Origin: Ustilago trichophora
Taxonomy: Eukaryota; Basidiomycota; Ustilaginomycetes; Ustilaginales; Ustilaginaceae
Assembly (NCBI GenBank): GCA_900323505.1
Contig: OOIN01000008.1
Location: 744,001-808,000 of the forward strand
Length of the DNA: 64,000 nt
Direction of reading: 5' to 3'
Shown here: piece by piece, positions 1 through 12,763 of the stretch
How the letters are laid out: every line of letters starts with the position of its first letter
Numbering within the stretch: the stretch's first letter is position 1
Translations under genes and position numbers: made by a program
The notes under the pieces: generated by a model
Databases searched by the model: none
Seen by the model: the letters and a program-made list of their open reading frames with translations, nothing else
Told to the model about the DNA's origin: nothing

Positions 1-764
1 TCCGACTCGTAGGCGGTAATGTGACTGACTGTGGTGAACACATCCGCGCAGTGAGCAGCGGCACGCTCGACACAGTAGCGGTGGTAGATACCACGCTTGC
101 CCGCCTCGTGATCGACGTCAAAGTACTGCAAGTTGTTGTAGAAATCGACACTTCCTGCGCAGAGGTATCGGCCCAGCAAAGTGGCGTGAGTGGTGAAGAT
201 GGTGGTTACGTCAATGTGACGCTTCCTGCAGAGGGGGATGGCGAGACCAGCCTGCCACTCGTGGAAGTGGGCAATGATGGCCCGCTTGCGCTCGCGGCTC
301 GAGTACTCGCCGAGGAACCATGCGACGAGGTAACCAAAGACGAGGGTCTCGTTGGTCTCGTGGTCGTGGGAAGGAGTTGGGATGCCAGCGAGGTTCCAGA
401 GATCGCCCTTCCACTCGTCCATGCGGTGGTACATGCTCGAGGTATCGAAAAGCAGAACGCGAGGAGCTCGCTCGATGAGCCAGCGGCCATAGAGGAACTT
501 GACACCAGCATCACGCATGCTGTCGAGGGTCTCCTTGAGCAAAGGGTCTTCGGGCTCGAGCGCTTCAACCTCCATGGGAGCGCTCTTGTACGAAAGAGGA
601 CCGATGAGAGTGTAACGCTCGCCATACTCCTGGTGTGTGACGGGGGCCTTGGTCTTGATGACGGTGTAGATACCACCGACCTTGTTGGCGACTTCCCAGG
701 CGCACTCGAAGAGGAGTGGGTTGTGAACGTCCCTCTTGGGAGCGGGAGACTGATGCGACGCCAT
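1..764 (-). CDS. GSY1: Glycogen synthase, N-terminal part (continues past left edge)
   Basis: Glycogen synthase (GT3 family, EC 2.4.1.11) transfers glucose from UDP-glucose to the non-reducing ends of glycogen in the cytosol. The first 254 residues are visible from the ATG at 764. Near residue 25 is the nucleotide-sugar binding signature [17 protein letters not shown]. Family blocks follow in order: [46 protein letters not shown] and DVDHEAG, then [23 protein letters not shown]. These align collinearly with yeast Gsy1/Gsy2 as I know them. The frame stays open to the window edge, so the C-terminal domain and regulatory phosphosites are outside. No intron is needed within the visible part. The upstream DNA is rich in CT/GA runs, which probably belong to its leader and promoter. 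The paralogue symbol is by analogy. Confidence 0.95.
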   Translation of the reverse strand, partial: MASHQSPAPKRDVHNPLLFECAWEVANKVGGIYTVIKTKAPVTHQEYGERYTLIGPLSYKSAPMEVEALEPEDPLLKETLDSMRDAGVKFLYGRWLIERAPRVLLFDTSSMYHRMDEWKGDLWNLAGIPTPSHDHETNETLVFGYLVAWFLGEYSSRERKRAIIAHFHEWQAGLAIPLCRKRHIDVTTIFTTHATLLGRYLCAGSVDFYNNLQYFDVDHEAGKRGIYHRYCVERAAAHCADVFTTVSHITAYES

Positions 765-3700
765 GCTTGCCGGCTCTGTTCTTCTCGATGAAGGGGGTGT
801 TCGATCCAAGCCAGCCGAGCGGATGATGTAGCGATGGATAGAGGAAGATGATGGTGGTGGTGGTGGTGGGAAGGAAACAAGGAACAGCAAGCGGGACGGT
901 CCGAAGAGGATGGGATATGGGAGTTGGACGGGCGGAGAAAAGGAAATACAGTGAGACAGAAGAACTGAAGGAGACTTGGCTGACTAGCAGGTGTGGCGAC
1001 GATCAAATCAAGCAAAGCCTGACGCTGTGTGATACTGGATCAGGCACCTTTTGCAACACAATCCTAAGCGAGCACAGACAAACCGGACTCTCTTTTTGTG
1101 GACTTTGGTGACAGAAGTTGGGGCGTCAATGTTGCGACGAGCGAGAGCAGTGCAAACGGTCACTCTCTTTCTCTCCCTCTCTCATCTGAGGAAGCAAGCG
1201 GAGCGGAGAAAGGGCTCAGCTGACAGACACACATACAGAGGGAGAGTGTACTGTAAGTGGCGCGTGTGGAAGTGCCGAAGATGATGATTGAGCGGGGCCA
1301 CATTGCTCTCTCTCTCTCCTCTCTCGAGTGGAGGAGCTCGAGCCAATGAGAAGCAGGGTCAGAAGAAAGTGGGCATTTGGTCAACGCATTCGGTTCTGAG
1401 GGACCAAAAATTTAGGCATTTGCCAGGGAAGCCCCTGCGAGCGAGGGTCTGGAGCTCCCGTCTGTGTGTGTGCTCTGTGTGTTGGAGACTCCGCTTTGAA
1501 TCCGGAGTCACCGGCAACTATTCCGCATTGCAGTTCAGAGAGAGAGGGAGAGGGAGAGTGGGGGAGTGGCCAGAAACGCTCGCGACAAAATGCAGTGTCG
1601 TCGGTCGATCTCCAAGGCGCTGTAACGTGCAGCAGATTCCCTCGCCTTTTCCAAAGCAAACTCGTCTTGTACCGTTTTGTTTTTCTCTCGTTTCTTTTGT
1701 ATTGGGTACCCTTTCTTCCCGTGCCCAATTCCGCCTTTCTGTTCCCCCGCACGGAGGATTTCATGGACTCTCTTTCTCTGTCTCTCTCTCCCATCCTCAC
1801 TTGTGCTTGGGCCACTGACCATACTCACGTCGTCGTACAGAGTCACCATCGTCTCAAAGGTTGTGCAAGTACGATAATCTCAGTTCGAAACCCCAAAGCA
1901 CGACCTTTCCCCGTCATAACCAACCGAGCAAGTTAAACGGTAGCAACGATGGAACGCCGTTTGCAAAAGAGTTGATCGATTGATTGATTGCATTGATCAA
2001 GGGTCGATAGGTGGGAGATTCCATGGTACAACTTTGGAGGAAGAGAGAGAGAGTTCGAAATCGAGCGTTTTTTTTTGACCCGTGTTCCGTTTGGTTGTTG
2101 GTCGGAGAACTCTCGCTGTTGCTAGAGAGGAAGGTAAACTTTGGCGTGGCGAGTTTGTGTCTCGCTAAAAAAAATGCCCTTTTTGTTCGTCCACCCGCTT
2201 GTGGAATTTCTAAGCTCTCGCGTCGCGAGTCGGTGTCTGCGATTAATCGATCAGCTCTCAATTTCAAACCATCCCTTTGACCTTGCTTCTCCATCATGCT
2301 GGAGATTCTCATATCGCAAGAATGGCGAGCATGATCTGAAGCTGATCAAAAGTCGTTTCATTCTACTTGATTCAGCTTAGAATGGCTTGTGGATGTGTGC
2401 GTACAGTAGGCGACGGGGTGCGTCGCTCTCGGTCGGACTATTTCAAAAGTCCCCACACGACAGCGGCAGAACTGGATTTGCAAGGAGTCTGCAGCCTTTG
2501 TGCAGCAAAACCGAGACAGAGAGTGGGGAATGCTCGTCATCAAATCAGAGATGCCTATGCTTCTCCGCATCGATTCCTGTCGTCAGCGTCGATCGTGTGC
2601 CAAGGCACGCAATGTATGTCTTTACTACACGCCACACCGGCGAATTCCGAATGTCAAGTCGCCCTTGCTTCGGAGAGATTCCTGATGGGCACGCAACAAC
2701 GATCCTTTTTTCCTTTCTACTTTGATCAGTCAACATTGAACTTGGAAGATGGGATGGGCACATGCTTCGATCCAGCCTGGACCCGTCTTGGTTGAGACCC
2801 TTGACTCGACATCACATGGGTGGGGTTGTTCTTCGTCAAGTGCTACAGTAAGTACAGTAAGGCCATTTCCGCCCTCCTTGGTCACGCGTGCTTCTCACAA
2901 CTCGCCGACTCTGGACCGAAGCTGGTCCACCCTTCATCCAACACTCTCCGGTCCGGCATCGTATAGGCTTTCCCCCGATAGCCGAAGCCCAATGTTCAAC
3001 TCGAAGCGGCTAAAGATTGCAACGACACCAGCAACAGCCAGAACAACAGTACAGGAGCAGATGGATTGATCAGATAAGTACAGTGCAAGTAGTGTCGTAG
3101 ATTTCTGTAGGTTTGCTTGACCGGATTTGGGACCAAGTCTTGGGCCTGGAGATCTGTCTAATCGCAAATTCGAAACTCTTGCAACGGCAGGTGCAGCGAG
3201 CTGGGAATTTTTCTCTTTTTCGGAACCCATCCGATGGGCCAAAAAAATGCAAGCTTGACACCGGACCGAACAGGTTGATTGATATCATGAGAATGTCAGA
3301 TCGCCAGAGATTCCCGATTCAAAGCTGTCTGAATGTTGGAAAATCTTCAGATCTAGCTTCGCACGATCAAACGATACAGGTTGAGCATCCATTCCATGTT
3401 GCGAGTGTTGTCCGACGTCCAAGATCCACTCACTCGCTTCGCAGGAGACTTCGAGTTGCGAAGCTGACTTCTACCTCACCAATTCGCTGTTGATCCAGCT
3501 TGGCATCAAGCTCCAAGCTGGACGATCAAAAACCCTACGGCTCAGTATACGGTAGTGTCTCAGCTTCCACAGCGCAACAACAATCACACGTTTGACTGTA
3601 ACTACTTTGCTTGTCAAGTCGTACGAAAATGCGTGCTGCTGAGCCAAGACAGCCGACACACATATAAAATTCTAGACCTCCCAATTCCTCCACACAGACA

Positions 3701-4074
3701 GTACACGCGCTTTTGCGCGGCATCCGGCGAGGAGCCCCAGCTAAGCCGACTTTGACAGAGCGGAAGTGCTTACCCCGCATTTTTGTTGGGGACGGGAGGC
3801 AAAAGTCCGCGGTGGCTGACACGTGCCTCTTATCGCCTGACACAGACCACATTTAACCTCTTTCCGCCACTACTGTTATCTTTCTTGTCTTGATACCTCC
3901 ATCCACATCAGTTCATCTTGGCTTGCTTCTATACCACCACACCACACCTCCTCACTTTTTTACAGCACCGTTGAATCGCACCTACTGCTCAAGGGAAAGT
4001 CGACGCGCAAAGCAAACTCTCGTACAAAGCCAAGCCCGATAAGCATACACAACGACCCCGAAGCGCTTCCAATC
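765..4074. other. Long intergenic region (3.3 kb)
   Basis: No ORF here resembles a protein. Several stretches of GA/CT-rich microsatellite lie at about 1300-1330, 1540-1565 and 1770-1800, upstream of glycogen synthase, and probably belong to its promoter and leader. TACTGTA/TACAGTA motifs occur at 1247-1255, 2401-2408, 2843-2860, 3046-3054 and 3076-3083. An ATATAAAAT box lies near 3662 and an inverted repeat GCGCTTTTGCGC at 3707-3718. From about 3850 the + strand becomes C/T/A-rich with few Gs, like a 5' leader running into the short ORF at 4075. Confidence 0.6.
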
Positions 4075-4236
4075 ATGCAGTCGATCCTCACACGCCAGCG
4101 AACTATCTTTGCCGCATCCGCAGCCTTTGTCGTTGCTTCTATCTCAGTACTGAGCGCCAGAAGGAGCGCTCAGATTGCCAGTAGAACTGCCGGTGGTCGC
4201 ATGGTTTGCCCCGAGAGGAGCGGCGGTGGCATCTAA
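4075..4236 (+). CDS. Possible 53-residue microprotein with one hydrophobic segment
   Basis: I do not recognise this protein. The ATG at 4075 opens a 53-codon frame ending in TAA at 4234. The product starts MQSILTRQRTIF, continues with a hydrophobic, small-residue stretch (about residues 12-26, AASAAFVVASISVLSA), then a basic, Ser/Ala-rich part (RRSAQIASRTAGGR), and ends CPERSGGGI. The basic N terminus without acidic residues followed by one hydrophobic helix resembles a mitochondrial-targeted or single-span inner-membrane microprotein; that is inference. Support for a real gene: about 200 bases upstream form a pyrimidine- and CA-rich leader like those of other genes here, and a gene in this position would end convergently with POL2. 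Against it: short length and no known family. It could also be the first exon of a spliced gene or part of a noncoding transcript. Confidence 0.4.
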   Translation: MQSILTRQRTIFAASAAFVVASISVLSARRSAQIASRTAGGRMVCPERSGGGI

Positions 4237-4635
4237 GGCCCCCCTTCGCATCTGCACTGAGCTCTTTCACGAAAGGCTCCGATGAAGCGGATTGCTCGTC
4301 GTCACGGATGTCTTTCGCAGAATATGCAACACACGATTGCACCAACAAGCTGTAAAACTTCGCTGCTCGAAACATATCAAGATCTCTACCTTGGTTTTCT
4401 CGTCATCCCCACAACTGCTTTTGTCTAGCGCGTCGAAGCGCTCCATCTCAAAGTCTACATTGATGGTCCATCCAAGCCCTACAATACTCAACTCTTTCGT
4501 CTCTCTCGCTCTCTCTCTCTCTCTCGCACGCGCTGTACTGTACAATACACCCTTATCGCTCTATCTAAACAATGCAATTGAACATTTTAACAATGGATAC
4601 AAACGATAACAAATGATAACCACTTAAGCCTTTCT
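4237..4635. other. Intergenic, convergent 3' ends
   Basis: This stretch lies between the short + ORF and the POL2 stop. It holds a (CT)n run at about 4500-4526, followed by TGTACTGTACA at 4534-4544 and an A/T-rich stretch around 4560-4620 that could serve 3' end formation. I see no gene. Confidence 0.55.
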
Positions 4636-7600
4636 CTACACCATAGCAATGACCGCCTCCACCGCAGCAGCCGTCGTCATCAATCCATGGAAATCAGCAA
4701 TCGTCAATAGACCCTTCAACCTCCTCAACGTTTCCTTTCTCGTAACCATCAATCCAAAGCTACCAGAGCAATCGCAATGAGGTTGCAGATTGGTCTGTTT
4801 GAGAGCTCCGCATTTGTTGCATCTCAAATCTTGCAAATGGAAACTTTCCAGTAGGGAATGCGCAATGTTGATCAACCTCATCTCCATCTGAGACATGTTG
4901 TACGGGAAGGCGCATTTGGCACATTTCCACTTTGCCTCTTGTTTTTCTCCTCCTCCTCCTGCGGAACAAGGCATGAGGTCTGCGTCACGACAGAGGTCGA
5001 GCGTGCGGTCGTCGTTGCAGAAGGTGCAAATGACCAAGGGAAGTTTAAACGGTTCGCAGGGGTTGCGGAATTCTGCTTCTGCAGAGAATTCGCGTACGTT
5101 GATGATGTCGAGTAGGTTGCGCTTCATGATCTGCACCTCGTTCGAATGCTCCTTGGCCAAGCTAAGCACCGAGGTGGTGGTCTTGATGAATTCGAGGAGA
5201 GGGTTGGTGAGGGTGAGCCAGGATCCGGGCAGATTGGGGAACGACCAAATTCGTCTATGCTCGGTGGTGAGCATGTCGATATACTCTTCGTCCTCATCGC
5301 GAGCTATCGCTGCGTTGATTTCGTCCGAGGAGAGCTGCATCGATGATTTGAGCTCAGAGAGCTGTTTGAGGAGCTTCCGGGTCATGGTGTGGTTGATCAG
5401 GTCCGTGGTGAACTTGGAAGAGGCCGCCAAGGACGGAACTGAAGTTTCGGCAGAATCGTTCTTGGACTGATCAGAATCACCGTTGGTGGCAGGATTGACG
5501 GCGGGCGTGTTGGGCTCCAACACAGCCCTCAGCGGAGTACGTTCCAAATCCCCTGCCTGAATCGCCCGTCGTTTGTATTCGTACAAGCTGTAGATGAACG
5601 AACCTACCGCGACTGAGAACTTTTCCTGCACGGCCAACGGCAAGAAGGTCTGGATGTTCCAATTCATCTCGACGTTGAACGATGCCGTCATCCCATTGGC
5701 CCTTTCTCCATCCTCTCCCACCTCCTCGTCGTTGTTGGGCGCAACGAGCGACTCTGCATCGGCGATAACACCGCCGAAATTAGCGGTGTCCATCCACAAC
5801 AGATACTCCCAGTAGTGAATGATATCCAGCTGCACATGCTTGAAGAGTTCCCTACTCGTCACTGCCGAGAGCAAATATTTCGAGTAAGCCATGGCGTTGG
5901 CAGCAGTCGGCTTGCTGGTGAGCAAAAACAGACGATTGAACGAAGCGTAGACGATACTAGCTCCCAACCGCTTGAACTCGGCCAGCAGCTGGAGCAAAGT
6001 CTTTTTCATCAGGCCGAAGAGGAATCGCTGCAGGGCAGGCTCGAACAGTGCCGACCCGTCCGACGAAGCCCAGCGCCAAAAGTTGTCCGATAGCAGCGCT
6101 GCATAGGGGGAACGATTGCGTCGCTTGGTCGTATACCACGCCTTCACCATGCTTTTCACTGCGGTAAAGACGGCAGACGTCAGAACCGAGTCACCGAGAA
6201 TGGTCGAACTCTCGACTGTACCTCGGGAGTACTCGTCGAGGTTGTGCGATGCACCTTCGAACGCCAACCCCGATGTGCTACCTTCCATCTCGTTGACCGT
6301 TCCCGACTGCAACACCGAGTCCACGGCCAGGTCCACCAACCCAACCTCGAGACACACCGTCGAGTAGGCCCCCGCATGGCTGATCTCCAACGACTCCTGT
6401 TCATCCCATCTCGACTGTGCGTGGATATCCTGTTCCCTTCCACCCAGATCCGGCTGCGGATGAGGGCTCCACCAGAGCACCATATCCTGTTTGACCAATC
6501 TCCGCGCGAAATCGATGTCTGCACCAAAGATGGTGAAGTCCTTCTCCATATTGCACAGCGGCAGATCAAAGTGACTTGCCAAATCGATCCAGCCTTTGAT
6601 CCAGCTCGAGGCGCGCAGATAGCACTGGAACATTCTTCTTGCAGAGTAGAGCTGCCATCCCAGTGCCGGCAGCTCATCCTCCAGTGCAGCGGCGGCGATC
6701 TTGACAATGGGGAACTCGGAAACGCTCGGGATATGCGTTTCGTAGTAGGATTGGTCTTTCGAAGTGCAGAGTGCTAGCATGGCGGATCCTTGCTTGGCAG
6801 ACTTGAGCGTGGAGAGATCCTTGGTGAGCGCTTTGAATGCCCGGGAGGCCGAAGTGTGGATACGGACATCGACGCGCATGCTGTCGCTGTACGAGAAGAC
6901 TCCACTTCCCTCTTCGAGCTTTCCGCGTTTGCGCATGTGTGCCACACGGTCGGCATACATGGTCTCGAGGTTAGGCACTTGTCGGAGGCCGGCAGTGTCG
7001 ACAATGTGAACTTTGATCTCACCTTCCGGACTGAAGAGACTCATCACGTGTCGGCCGTCCCGGTTCGCGTGATACAGGTAAAAGTAGCGAATCCCTGCAC
7101 CTCCCGATAGATACTTGTGACTTGGAGAGATATCGACCGATGTAGGCGCGGAGAGATCCTGCAAGCGGAATCCTGTATCGAGGGCTCGGTTCAACTTTTG
7201 CGCTTGAGAGTTGCGCCCGTACACGCAGGTAGAACCGAGCTGAATGAGAGCTCGCACGTCGAGCGGCAGCTGCTTTTCATAGACGCCTTCGACGTTGGGA
7301 TGGTGGATCAGGTTGCTGAAGTGCGCCTCTTGCTCCTGGTAGACATCTTCATCGACAGTGATGCGGTACAAGTGAAGACAGGGCGTGTCTCGTGGAAGTG
7401 TCTTGACGAGTCTTTCGGCCTGGTAGACGCCGGAGAGGAAGACAGCATCGCCGGGGTGGTTTTTAAAGTTGACGTAGAATTGTCGTGGAACTTTGAGCTT
7501 GAGCGACTGCAGATGCTGGTCGATCGAGATCCACATTCGGTATTCTCCCGGGCGCGAGGTTGGGCAGATTTGCACAACATCCCACACGGCGGTGGCCATG

Positions 7601-10600
7601 TTGGCGGATCGCTTGGAGAAGAGTGAGCCCACCGTGCCTCTGCCAACAGCGGATGAACCGAACGCACCGCCGCCGTTGGCTCTAGCTTTGCGCTCCTTGG
7701 CTCGCTGCAGACGCTGACGACGCCATTTCTTCTTCATCACGGCCACCCAGCCGGAGTAGTCGACGTTCATGTCGGGTGCCACCTCTTCCACCTCTGGTTC
7801 GATCTCCTGGACCTTGGCCGCAGCGACAACCGCCGCCGCCGGCTTGGGTGTCGCACTTGCCTCCAGCGATGTAGGCTTGGCAGCGGGACGGAAGACATCG
7901 GTCAACTTTCTCTGCTTGAACTTGTCCTCGCGTGCAGCTACACGCTTGAACAACCAATCAGGATGCCTGATACGGGGTACAGGGTTCGACACCTTCTGCA
8001 TGGCCGCCGGAATCGTGATCAGCTTCTGGATAACACCACCAAAGCGCTCGATGTAGTAGTTCCAATCCAAGATGTTGCGAATGTCGAAATCGGTGATCGA
8101 GTTGTCTCGCAAAAACTTCTTGAGGTAGTGATGCTTGACCGAAGGCTCGGCGTTGAAGAGCGCGACGGGGACGGCACGTTCGGTGACGGGTGCACCGAAA
8201 GGCTTGGCGCTGATGATAAACTTACACGCCAGACCTTTGTCCTTGATCATTTGAGCACCGAGGAATTCTGCCAATCTCTTGGCGGTGGTGATGGCAGTCG
8301 ACTTCTGACTTCCGTACTCCTGCAGCGTCTTGGACATGGACTTGTTTTCGGCGATCAAGTCGATCAGCTCCTCGTCGTGCAGCGTCGATCCTTTGCTGTA
8401 CAGCACATCCAGCCACTGGTTAGCCACCTTGGCAACGGCAGCGTAGCATTCGTCGAGCGTGGTACCGAGCAAAAACTTTTCGAAGATCTGCTTTTGGAAG
8501 TCCTTGATGAGCTGCAACTCTCCTCGTCGCTTGACTTCGAAACCCTTGAGTTCGGCGAGTGAGCCATCGGGGTTGAAGACGGCATATCGCTTCTTCAGCA
8601 GCTTGTCCTCCTCCTTGGACGAAGGCAAGATCATGGCTTTGTAGGGACCGTCGAGTTCGAAAAAGATCGAGTTCTCGCTGCGGACCTCGTATCGTCCCGT
8701 CTCCTTGTCGACCAGCTCATGGTACTGGTGATTGGTGAACTTCTCGTGAACGAGATGATTGAGCATGGTACAGGGGTACGAGATGCCAAACTTCTTTCCG
8801 CCCTTGACCTTGAAGTTGAAATTCTCCGGGAAAACGCCGGGAAGCATGCACCAAATACCATCGGTATCAAGTTCGAGAGGTCGCCCAATGCGCTCCACGA
8901 GCTCCTTGGCCATCTGAATGATGGACGCACCGGTAAGACACGTGATCCCCGCCATCTCCATCGAATACCAACGCGCACCTTTTCGCATCACATATCCGTA
9001 AAACGAGTTCAAGATACATTTGTGGGCGAGCTGGAGAGAGTCGTAGAGGACAATCATCTTTTTGGCCTCGATCGTGTCGTTGAGCGAATCGGCCTTGTCA
9101 AGGTTCTTCTTCCACGTCTTGTGCAGACCCTTGTACTCGTATCGACGATCACGGAAATCGCGCACCGTGTTGATATAGAATGGATTCTCGCGCTGGCAGA
9201 TGACGGCTTCGCGGATGACGGTCTTGGACTCGTGGGTCTTACGGTAGACTTTACGAGAGTAATCTCCGAGACGCTTGTGCAGCAGAGCAGTGCGCTCGTT
9301 CTGCTCGAGGTCGTCGTAGGTGCGGCGGGGCAAGTGCGCAGCTTTGGGTGGGAAAGTCTCGTTGGCAAGCGCGTTGCGGATCATGTTGACCTCGTCGCGT
9401 TTGGCGGGGAAGTACTCGCCTCGCCAGGCCCAGTCCATGCGCTTGTCGCACTTCATGCCCGGACGGTTGTAGTCGCAGGTGGCGCACATGGCTTCGCTGA
9501 CCATGGAATCCGGCTGGAGCCGGTAGCTTAACATGATGTTGGGATACATGGCGGCGACGTCGAGATGGTAGATGAGCGGGCAATCCTTGCGGTTCGGGTT
9601 GTCACGCATCACTTCGAGCATGGTGCGAATCTCGGCTTTGACCTCGTCGTAGTTTTCAATGTCCTCTAGCGCCAGTTGCCCTTCCTCGCGAATACTGAAC
9701 TGCAGAGCGGCATCGAGATCATCGATCAGCTGTTGGATGGCTGCAGGGTCGACACGGAAGTCGGTTTCGATGTCGGAGCGGAAGACACCCGCTTCCAAGG
9801 CTTCGACGTGTCCTCCCACGTAGGTTTCGGATTCGAGAAGGTGGCCTTTGTACGTGTTGCCAACAGGATCTTCGTGACGGTTTGGCATGATGATGTTGCC
9901 TTTGAAGGCCTGCACCATGAGCAACGTCTCGCAGAGGGTACCGGAACCTTTGCGAAGCACCTCATCGGGGTTGAGCGGAATAATGTTGCAGAGCGAAAAG
10001 ATGAAAGGATGGACATACTTCATGTAGAGGTAGTAGGTAGCAACGGCGTCGGAGACCGAGTACTGAGCCAAGGTCTGAGGCTGTTCGATAGCATAGGGCG
10101 TCATGAGCTCTGGATCGAGTTCCATGGGGTCGTATCCGAGCTTGGCGACCGTGACGGCCTTGAGACCTTGGGATCCCTGTGGCAAGTACGAGTCACGCTG
10201 CACCCATCGGAAGCAGTCGAGATGGGCTGTCGCGCGAGACTTGTACTCGTTGTCCGAATCCTTTGCAAAACCGATCTCATTCATCATGTTGAGGCCATGC
10301 GCGCGAGCACGCGCGTCAATGAAGGGGAAATCGAAAGAGTCACCGTTGTAGGTAGCGACAACGGTAGGTCTAGCCTCGCGGAAATGGCTGAAGAAGCGTT
10401 GCAGCACGCCGAGCTCGTCAGGTTCATTGAAGATGATAAAGGGACCTTCGTACTCGTCCTTGGGGGTATATTCAAAGTCTTCAATGTCTTCCGAGACGAT
10501 CTCGCGATTGGTGATGAGGAAACCTTGACCGTCGATCATGTAGGAAATCATCATGACAGCATCCGTCTCGGCATCGGGGAATTTGAGAGGCTGCTTGGTG

Positions 10601-11574
10601 GTCTCGATATCAAAAGCCATGACGACTGGGTCGGCACGCTTGACACGGTCGGTGACCATGTTGAGGCTGACAACACCGTCTACGAAGCTGACGTCGTACC
10701 AGAGACCGACTCGAATGTCCTGGTCGATGGCGACACGCAAGTAGTATGGGATATCGTACTCGCGGATGTCGACGAGGCACTCGGCGGGGTCGAGCGCACT
10801 GGCAGCAGCCCGTTTTCGACCTCCCGTCCAACCATCGTCTCCGACGAGGCCAGCAGAGTCGCCGTTCATGTCCATCTCGATCTCGACCGATGCGCTCGCT
10901 GCTGCTGCTGATGCGGCGCTCAGCACATCGGCATATGTGTCGACGGCAGAGAGCTTCTTCTGTGCTGCTTTTGCGATGGGCAGGAGCTCCTTTCGCACCG
11001 AGAGCAAATCCTGGACGTTGAGGAAAGTGAGTCGAAGGTAGAGACGCTGGTGACCGAGAAGATGGTTTGGAAGCTTGAGATCTTCCTTGCGATCGCGCTG
11101 TATTGACTGAATGAGACCCTCGAATCTGCGTCTGAGCCATTCTTCGACAGAGCTCTCTGTGCCTGGTCTGCATCCGACGAGGAAATATGGTTGGTAGAGA
11201 ACAGTGGCCTTGAACATGCTTGCGTCGTCCTCGATAAAGTAGAAATCGACGCCGCTCTTGCCTGTGGGATGGTCTGGATCGCGGAGAAGCGTAGGGTGCA
11301 TGTTGACAAGCCATGCTTGCTTTGTTTCACCTTGCTCGAGACGGTGGAAACCGAGCTTCTCGTCGATCTCGTCGCGCTCCTTGACCTCCTGAAAACGCTC
11401 TTCGACAGCAGAGCCATCTTCGACGCCCTTTACGAGCTGCGCTGCAGCATTAGCGATGGCCTTTTCGGTGGCGCTCTTGAAGGAGCCTGATCGTGGACCG
11501 CCGCCTCGCTTGCGGAAGGTACCGCGAGAACGAACATTGGACCCGCGGCTTGTGAGGCCAAACGTGTTTGGCAT
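4636..11574 (-). CDS. POL2: DNA polymerase epsilon catalytic subunit A
   Basis: Leading-strand replicative B-family polymerase with 3'-5' proofreading (EC 2.7.7.7), nuclear, 2312 residues, intronless, ATG at 11574. Exonuclease motifs: FDIET with D322/E324, [10 protein letters not shown] near 409, and [11 protein letters not shown] near 505. Polymerase motif A is [10 protein letters not shown] (671-680), motif B NSFYGY (856-861), motif C ELDTDG (D903, D905). Cysteines C697, C700, C709 and C793 have the spacing of the [4Fe-4S] site known in the yeast enzyme. A PIP-box-like QRKLTDVF lies near residue 1218, between the active and inactive polymerase halves. The C terminus has two Cys clusters: CTFC...KCAKC (about 2181-2225) and CNKC...HCDC (about 2249-2266), which in this family bind the Dpb2 B-subunit. 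Length is typical of the family (yeast 2222). An Ala/Ser-rich loop at 216-232 is a local insertion. Divergent from the asparaginase gene; two ACGCGT sites lie in the shared region. Confidence 0.98.
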   Translation of the reverse strand: MPNTFGLTSRGSNVRSRGTFRKRGGGPRSGSFKSATEKAIANAAAQLVKGVEDGSAVEERFQEVKERDEIDEKLGFHRLEQGETKQAWLVNMHPTLLRDPDHPTGKSGVDFYFIEDDASMFKATVLYQPYFLVGCRPGTESSVEEWLRRRFEGLIQSIQRDRKEDLKLPNHLLGHQRLYLRLTFLNVQDLLSVRKELLPIAKAAQKKLSAVDTYADVLSAASAAAASASVEIEMDMNGDSAGLVGDDGWTGGRKRAAASALDPAECLVDIREYDIPYYLRVAIDQDIRVGLWYDVSFVDGVVSLNMVTDRVKRADPVVMAFDIETTKQPLKFPDAETDAVMMISYMIDGQGFLITNREIVSEDIEDFEYTPKDEYEGPFIIFNEPDELGVLQRFFSHFREARPTVVATYNGDSFDFPFIDARARAHGLNMMNEIGFAKDSDNEYKSRATAHLDCFRWVQRDSYLPQGSQGLKAVTVAKLGYDPMELDPELMTPYAIEQPQTLAQYSVSDAVATYYLYMKYVHPFIFSLCNIIPLNPDEVLRKGSGTLCETLLMVQAFKGNIIMPNRHEDPVGNTYKGHLLESETYVGGHVEALEAGVFRSDIETDFRVDPAAIQQLIDDLDAALQFSIREEGQLALEDIENYDEVKAEIRTMLEVMRDNPNRKDCPLIYHLDVAAMYPNIMLSYRLQPDSMVSEAMCATCDYNRPGMKCDKRMDWAWRGEYFPAKRDEVNMIRNALANETFPPKAAHLPRRTYDDLEQNERTALLHKRLGDYSRKVYRKTHESKTVIREAVICQRENPFYINTVRDFRDRRYEYKGLHKTWKKNLDKADSLNDTIEAKKMIVLYDSLQLAHKCILNSFYGYVMRKGARWYSMEMAGITCLTGASIIQMAKELVERIGRPLELDTDGIWCMLPGVFPENFNFKVKGGKKFGISYPCTMLNHLVHEKFTNHQYHELVDKETGRYEVRSENSIFFELDGPYKAMILPSSKEEDKLLKKRYAVFNPDGSLAELKGFEVKRRGELQLIKDFQKQIFEKFLLGTTLDECYAAVAKVANQWLDVLYSKGSTLHDEELIDLIAENKSMSKTLQEYGSQKSTAITTAKRLAEFLGAQMIKDKGLACKFIISAKPFGAPVTERAVPVALFNAEPSVKHHYLKKFLRDNSITDFDIRNILDWNYYIERFGGVIQKLITIPAAMQKVSNPVPRIRHPDWLFKRVAAREDKFKQRKLTDVFRPAAKPTSLEASATPKPAAAVVAAAKVQEIEPEVEEVAPDMNVDYSGWVAVMKKKWRRQRLQRAKERKARANGGGAFGSSAVGRGTVGSLFSKRSANMATAVWDVVQICPTSRPGEYRMWISIDQHLQSLKLKVPRQFYVNFKNHPGDAVFLSGVYQAERLVKTLPRDTPCLHLYRITVDEDVYQEQEAHFSNLIHHPNVEGVYEKQLPLDVRALIQLGSTCVYGRNSQAQKLNRALDTGFRLQDLSAPTSVDISPSHKYLSGGAGIRYFYLYHANRDGRHVMSLFSPEGEIKVHIVDTAGLRQVPNLETMYADRVAHMRKRGKLEEGSGVFSYSDSMRVDVRIHTSASRAFKALTKDLSTLKSAKQGSAMLALCTSKDQSYYETHIPSVSEFPIVKIAAAALEDELPALGWQLYSARRMFQCYLRASSWIKGWIDLASHFDLPLCNMEKDFTIFGADIDFARRLVKQDMVLWWSPHPQPDLGGREQDIHAQSRWDEQESLEISHAGAYSTVCLEVGLVDLAVDSVLQSGTVNEMEGSTSGLAFEGASHNLDEYSRGTVESSTILGDSVLTSAVFTAVKSMVKAWYTTKRRNRSPYAALLSDNFWRWASSDGSALFEPALQRFLFGLMKKTLLQLLAEFKRLGASIVYASFNRLFLLTSKPTAANAMAYSKYLLSAVTSRELFKHVQLDIIHYWEYLLWMDTANFGGVIADAESLVAPNNDEEVGEDGERANGMTASFNVEMNWNIQTFLPLAVQEKFSVAVGSFIYSLYEYKRRAIQAGDLERTPLRAVLEPNTPAVNPATNGDSDQSKNDSAETSVPSLAASSKFTTDLINHTMTRKLLKQLSELKSSMQLSSDEINAAIARDEDEEYIDMLTTEHRRIWSFPNLPGSWLTLTNPLLEFIKTTTSVLSLAKEHSNEVQIMKRNLLDIINVREFSAEAEFRNPCEPFKLPLVICTFCNDDRTLDLCRDADLMPCSAGGGGEKQEAKWKCAKCAFPYNMSQMEMRLINIAHSLLESFHLQDLRCNKCGALKQTNLQPHCDCSGSFGLMVTRKETLRRLKGLLTIADFHGLMTTAAAVEAVIAMV

Positions 11575-12763
11575 TGTGTGTGTGTGTGTATCTGCCGTCC
11601 AGACGGGCTTCTAGTGTATTTGGTGTTGTGCTGGATGTGCTGGATGTGCTGGCTGGGATAGCAGTGAGAGTGTCTCTGTCCTTGATTGAGTGGTAAGGGT
11701 TTGGCTCTTGTAAGATAGGAGTGTGCTAGAGGATGAGCGTCGATGGGTATGAAGTTGAAAGAGGAGAAGCTTGTGCTACGATGATGCTGGGAACGGCGAT
11801 GCTGAATGGTCCTGGGTGATGCGTCCGGTGCTTAGCTTAAAGCTGTATTTGTTGAGAGAGGTGATACTGGAGCTGATAGAATGCGAGAGCGTATAAGAAC
11901 GCCGAGCCACAAGGAACAAGATGATGAAAGTGATAGATGTGCATCCAGAGAAGGATCGAGAGTCTCAGTTTCGAATGTCGTACTCAGCCCACAGCGGCAG
12001 TCTGGAATGCTGTTTCTGCTTCGGGCTTGGATTTTTACCCAAACCAACACTTTTGAAGGCGCACGACGCGTCCGTTTGGAGAAAGTGCACAAAACAGTCA
12101 GCTCGCGTTTGGCGTTAAGTGGCATGGAACGCGTCCTGATTTTTGAGCAACAGGTTGTTAGACCAGTTCTTCGGTGAGCATTCGAAAAGGAATTCAATTG
12201 GCAACGCCGTTCTTTTCGCCGACCGTCGATCCGACTGACCGTATTTCAAAGGTCCTTCTTCCTGCTCTTCCTGAGAAGACCCTGGCAATCTTGAACAAGC
12301 ACTCAGCTGGTATACCTTGCTCAGGCTGCCGAACTTGGTATCTATACATCATGGTACGATTGAGTAGAAGCACAAATGACAGTAATGACAACCGAGACCA
12401 GCCCAACTGAGAAGAGCGAGATCGATGACGCCGACTTCGTGTGGATTCGGAACATGCCGAAATTCTTCGAGGTGCTGTCATCTGACCGCACTTTTGCTTC
12501 GGAATATTTCCCAGAAAAAAAAAAACAGTCGAGCCGAGACGCACACGCCATCCACGAGAGAGGGCATTTCTTCTTTCCTTCTGCACATCAGCTTTCGTTC
12601 ATTTCCCACCTACTTCATATCGAGTCGAATTAGCTGCTCATATATACCCAATCGCTTCTGTCGTTTCACAGCTCCTACCACCAACAATAGCAGTTGCTTT
12701 ATCTTTTCGGAATACCCCGACACCTCCACCTCACACCGCCGTCATTGGGAGGAGCAGTGCGAA
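11575..12763. promoter_or_regulatory. Divergent promoter region, POL2 / asparaginase
   Basis: A GT/CA run touches the POL2 start (11575-11590). Two ACGCGT hexamers at 12066-12071 and 12129-12134 match the MluI cell-cycle box known to drive S-phase genes in yeasts. A TATATA box at 12641-12646 lies about 120 bases before the asparaginase ATG. The asparaginase frame is open upstream of 12764 to about 12425, but that part has no protein-like composition and looks like leader. Confidence 0.5.
12641..12646 (+). promoter_or_regulatory. TATA-like box of asparaginase gene
   Basis: TATATA in an otherwise mixed-composition leader, 118 bases before the ATG at 12764. Assigned by position and sequence only. 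Confidence 0.4.

Noticed and set aside
21..791. 256-codon + strand ORF opposite glycogen synthase
   Set aside because: Antisense shadow: the - strand reads as clear glycogen synthase.
9676..10911. 411-codon + strand ORF within POL2
   Set aside because: Lies opposite the polymerase and exonuclease domains of POL2, which are unmistakable; no independent protein features.
12425..12763. Upstream extension of the asparaginase frame (113 codons)
   Set aside because: Low-complexity leader-like sequence; the enzyme family begins at the ATG at 12764, and a TATA box lies inside the extension.
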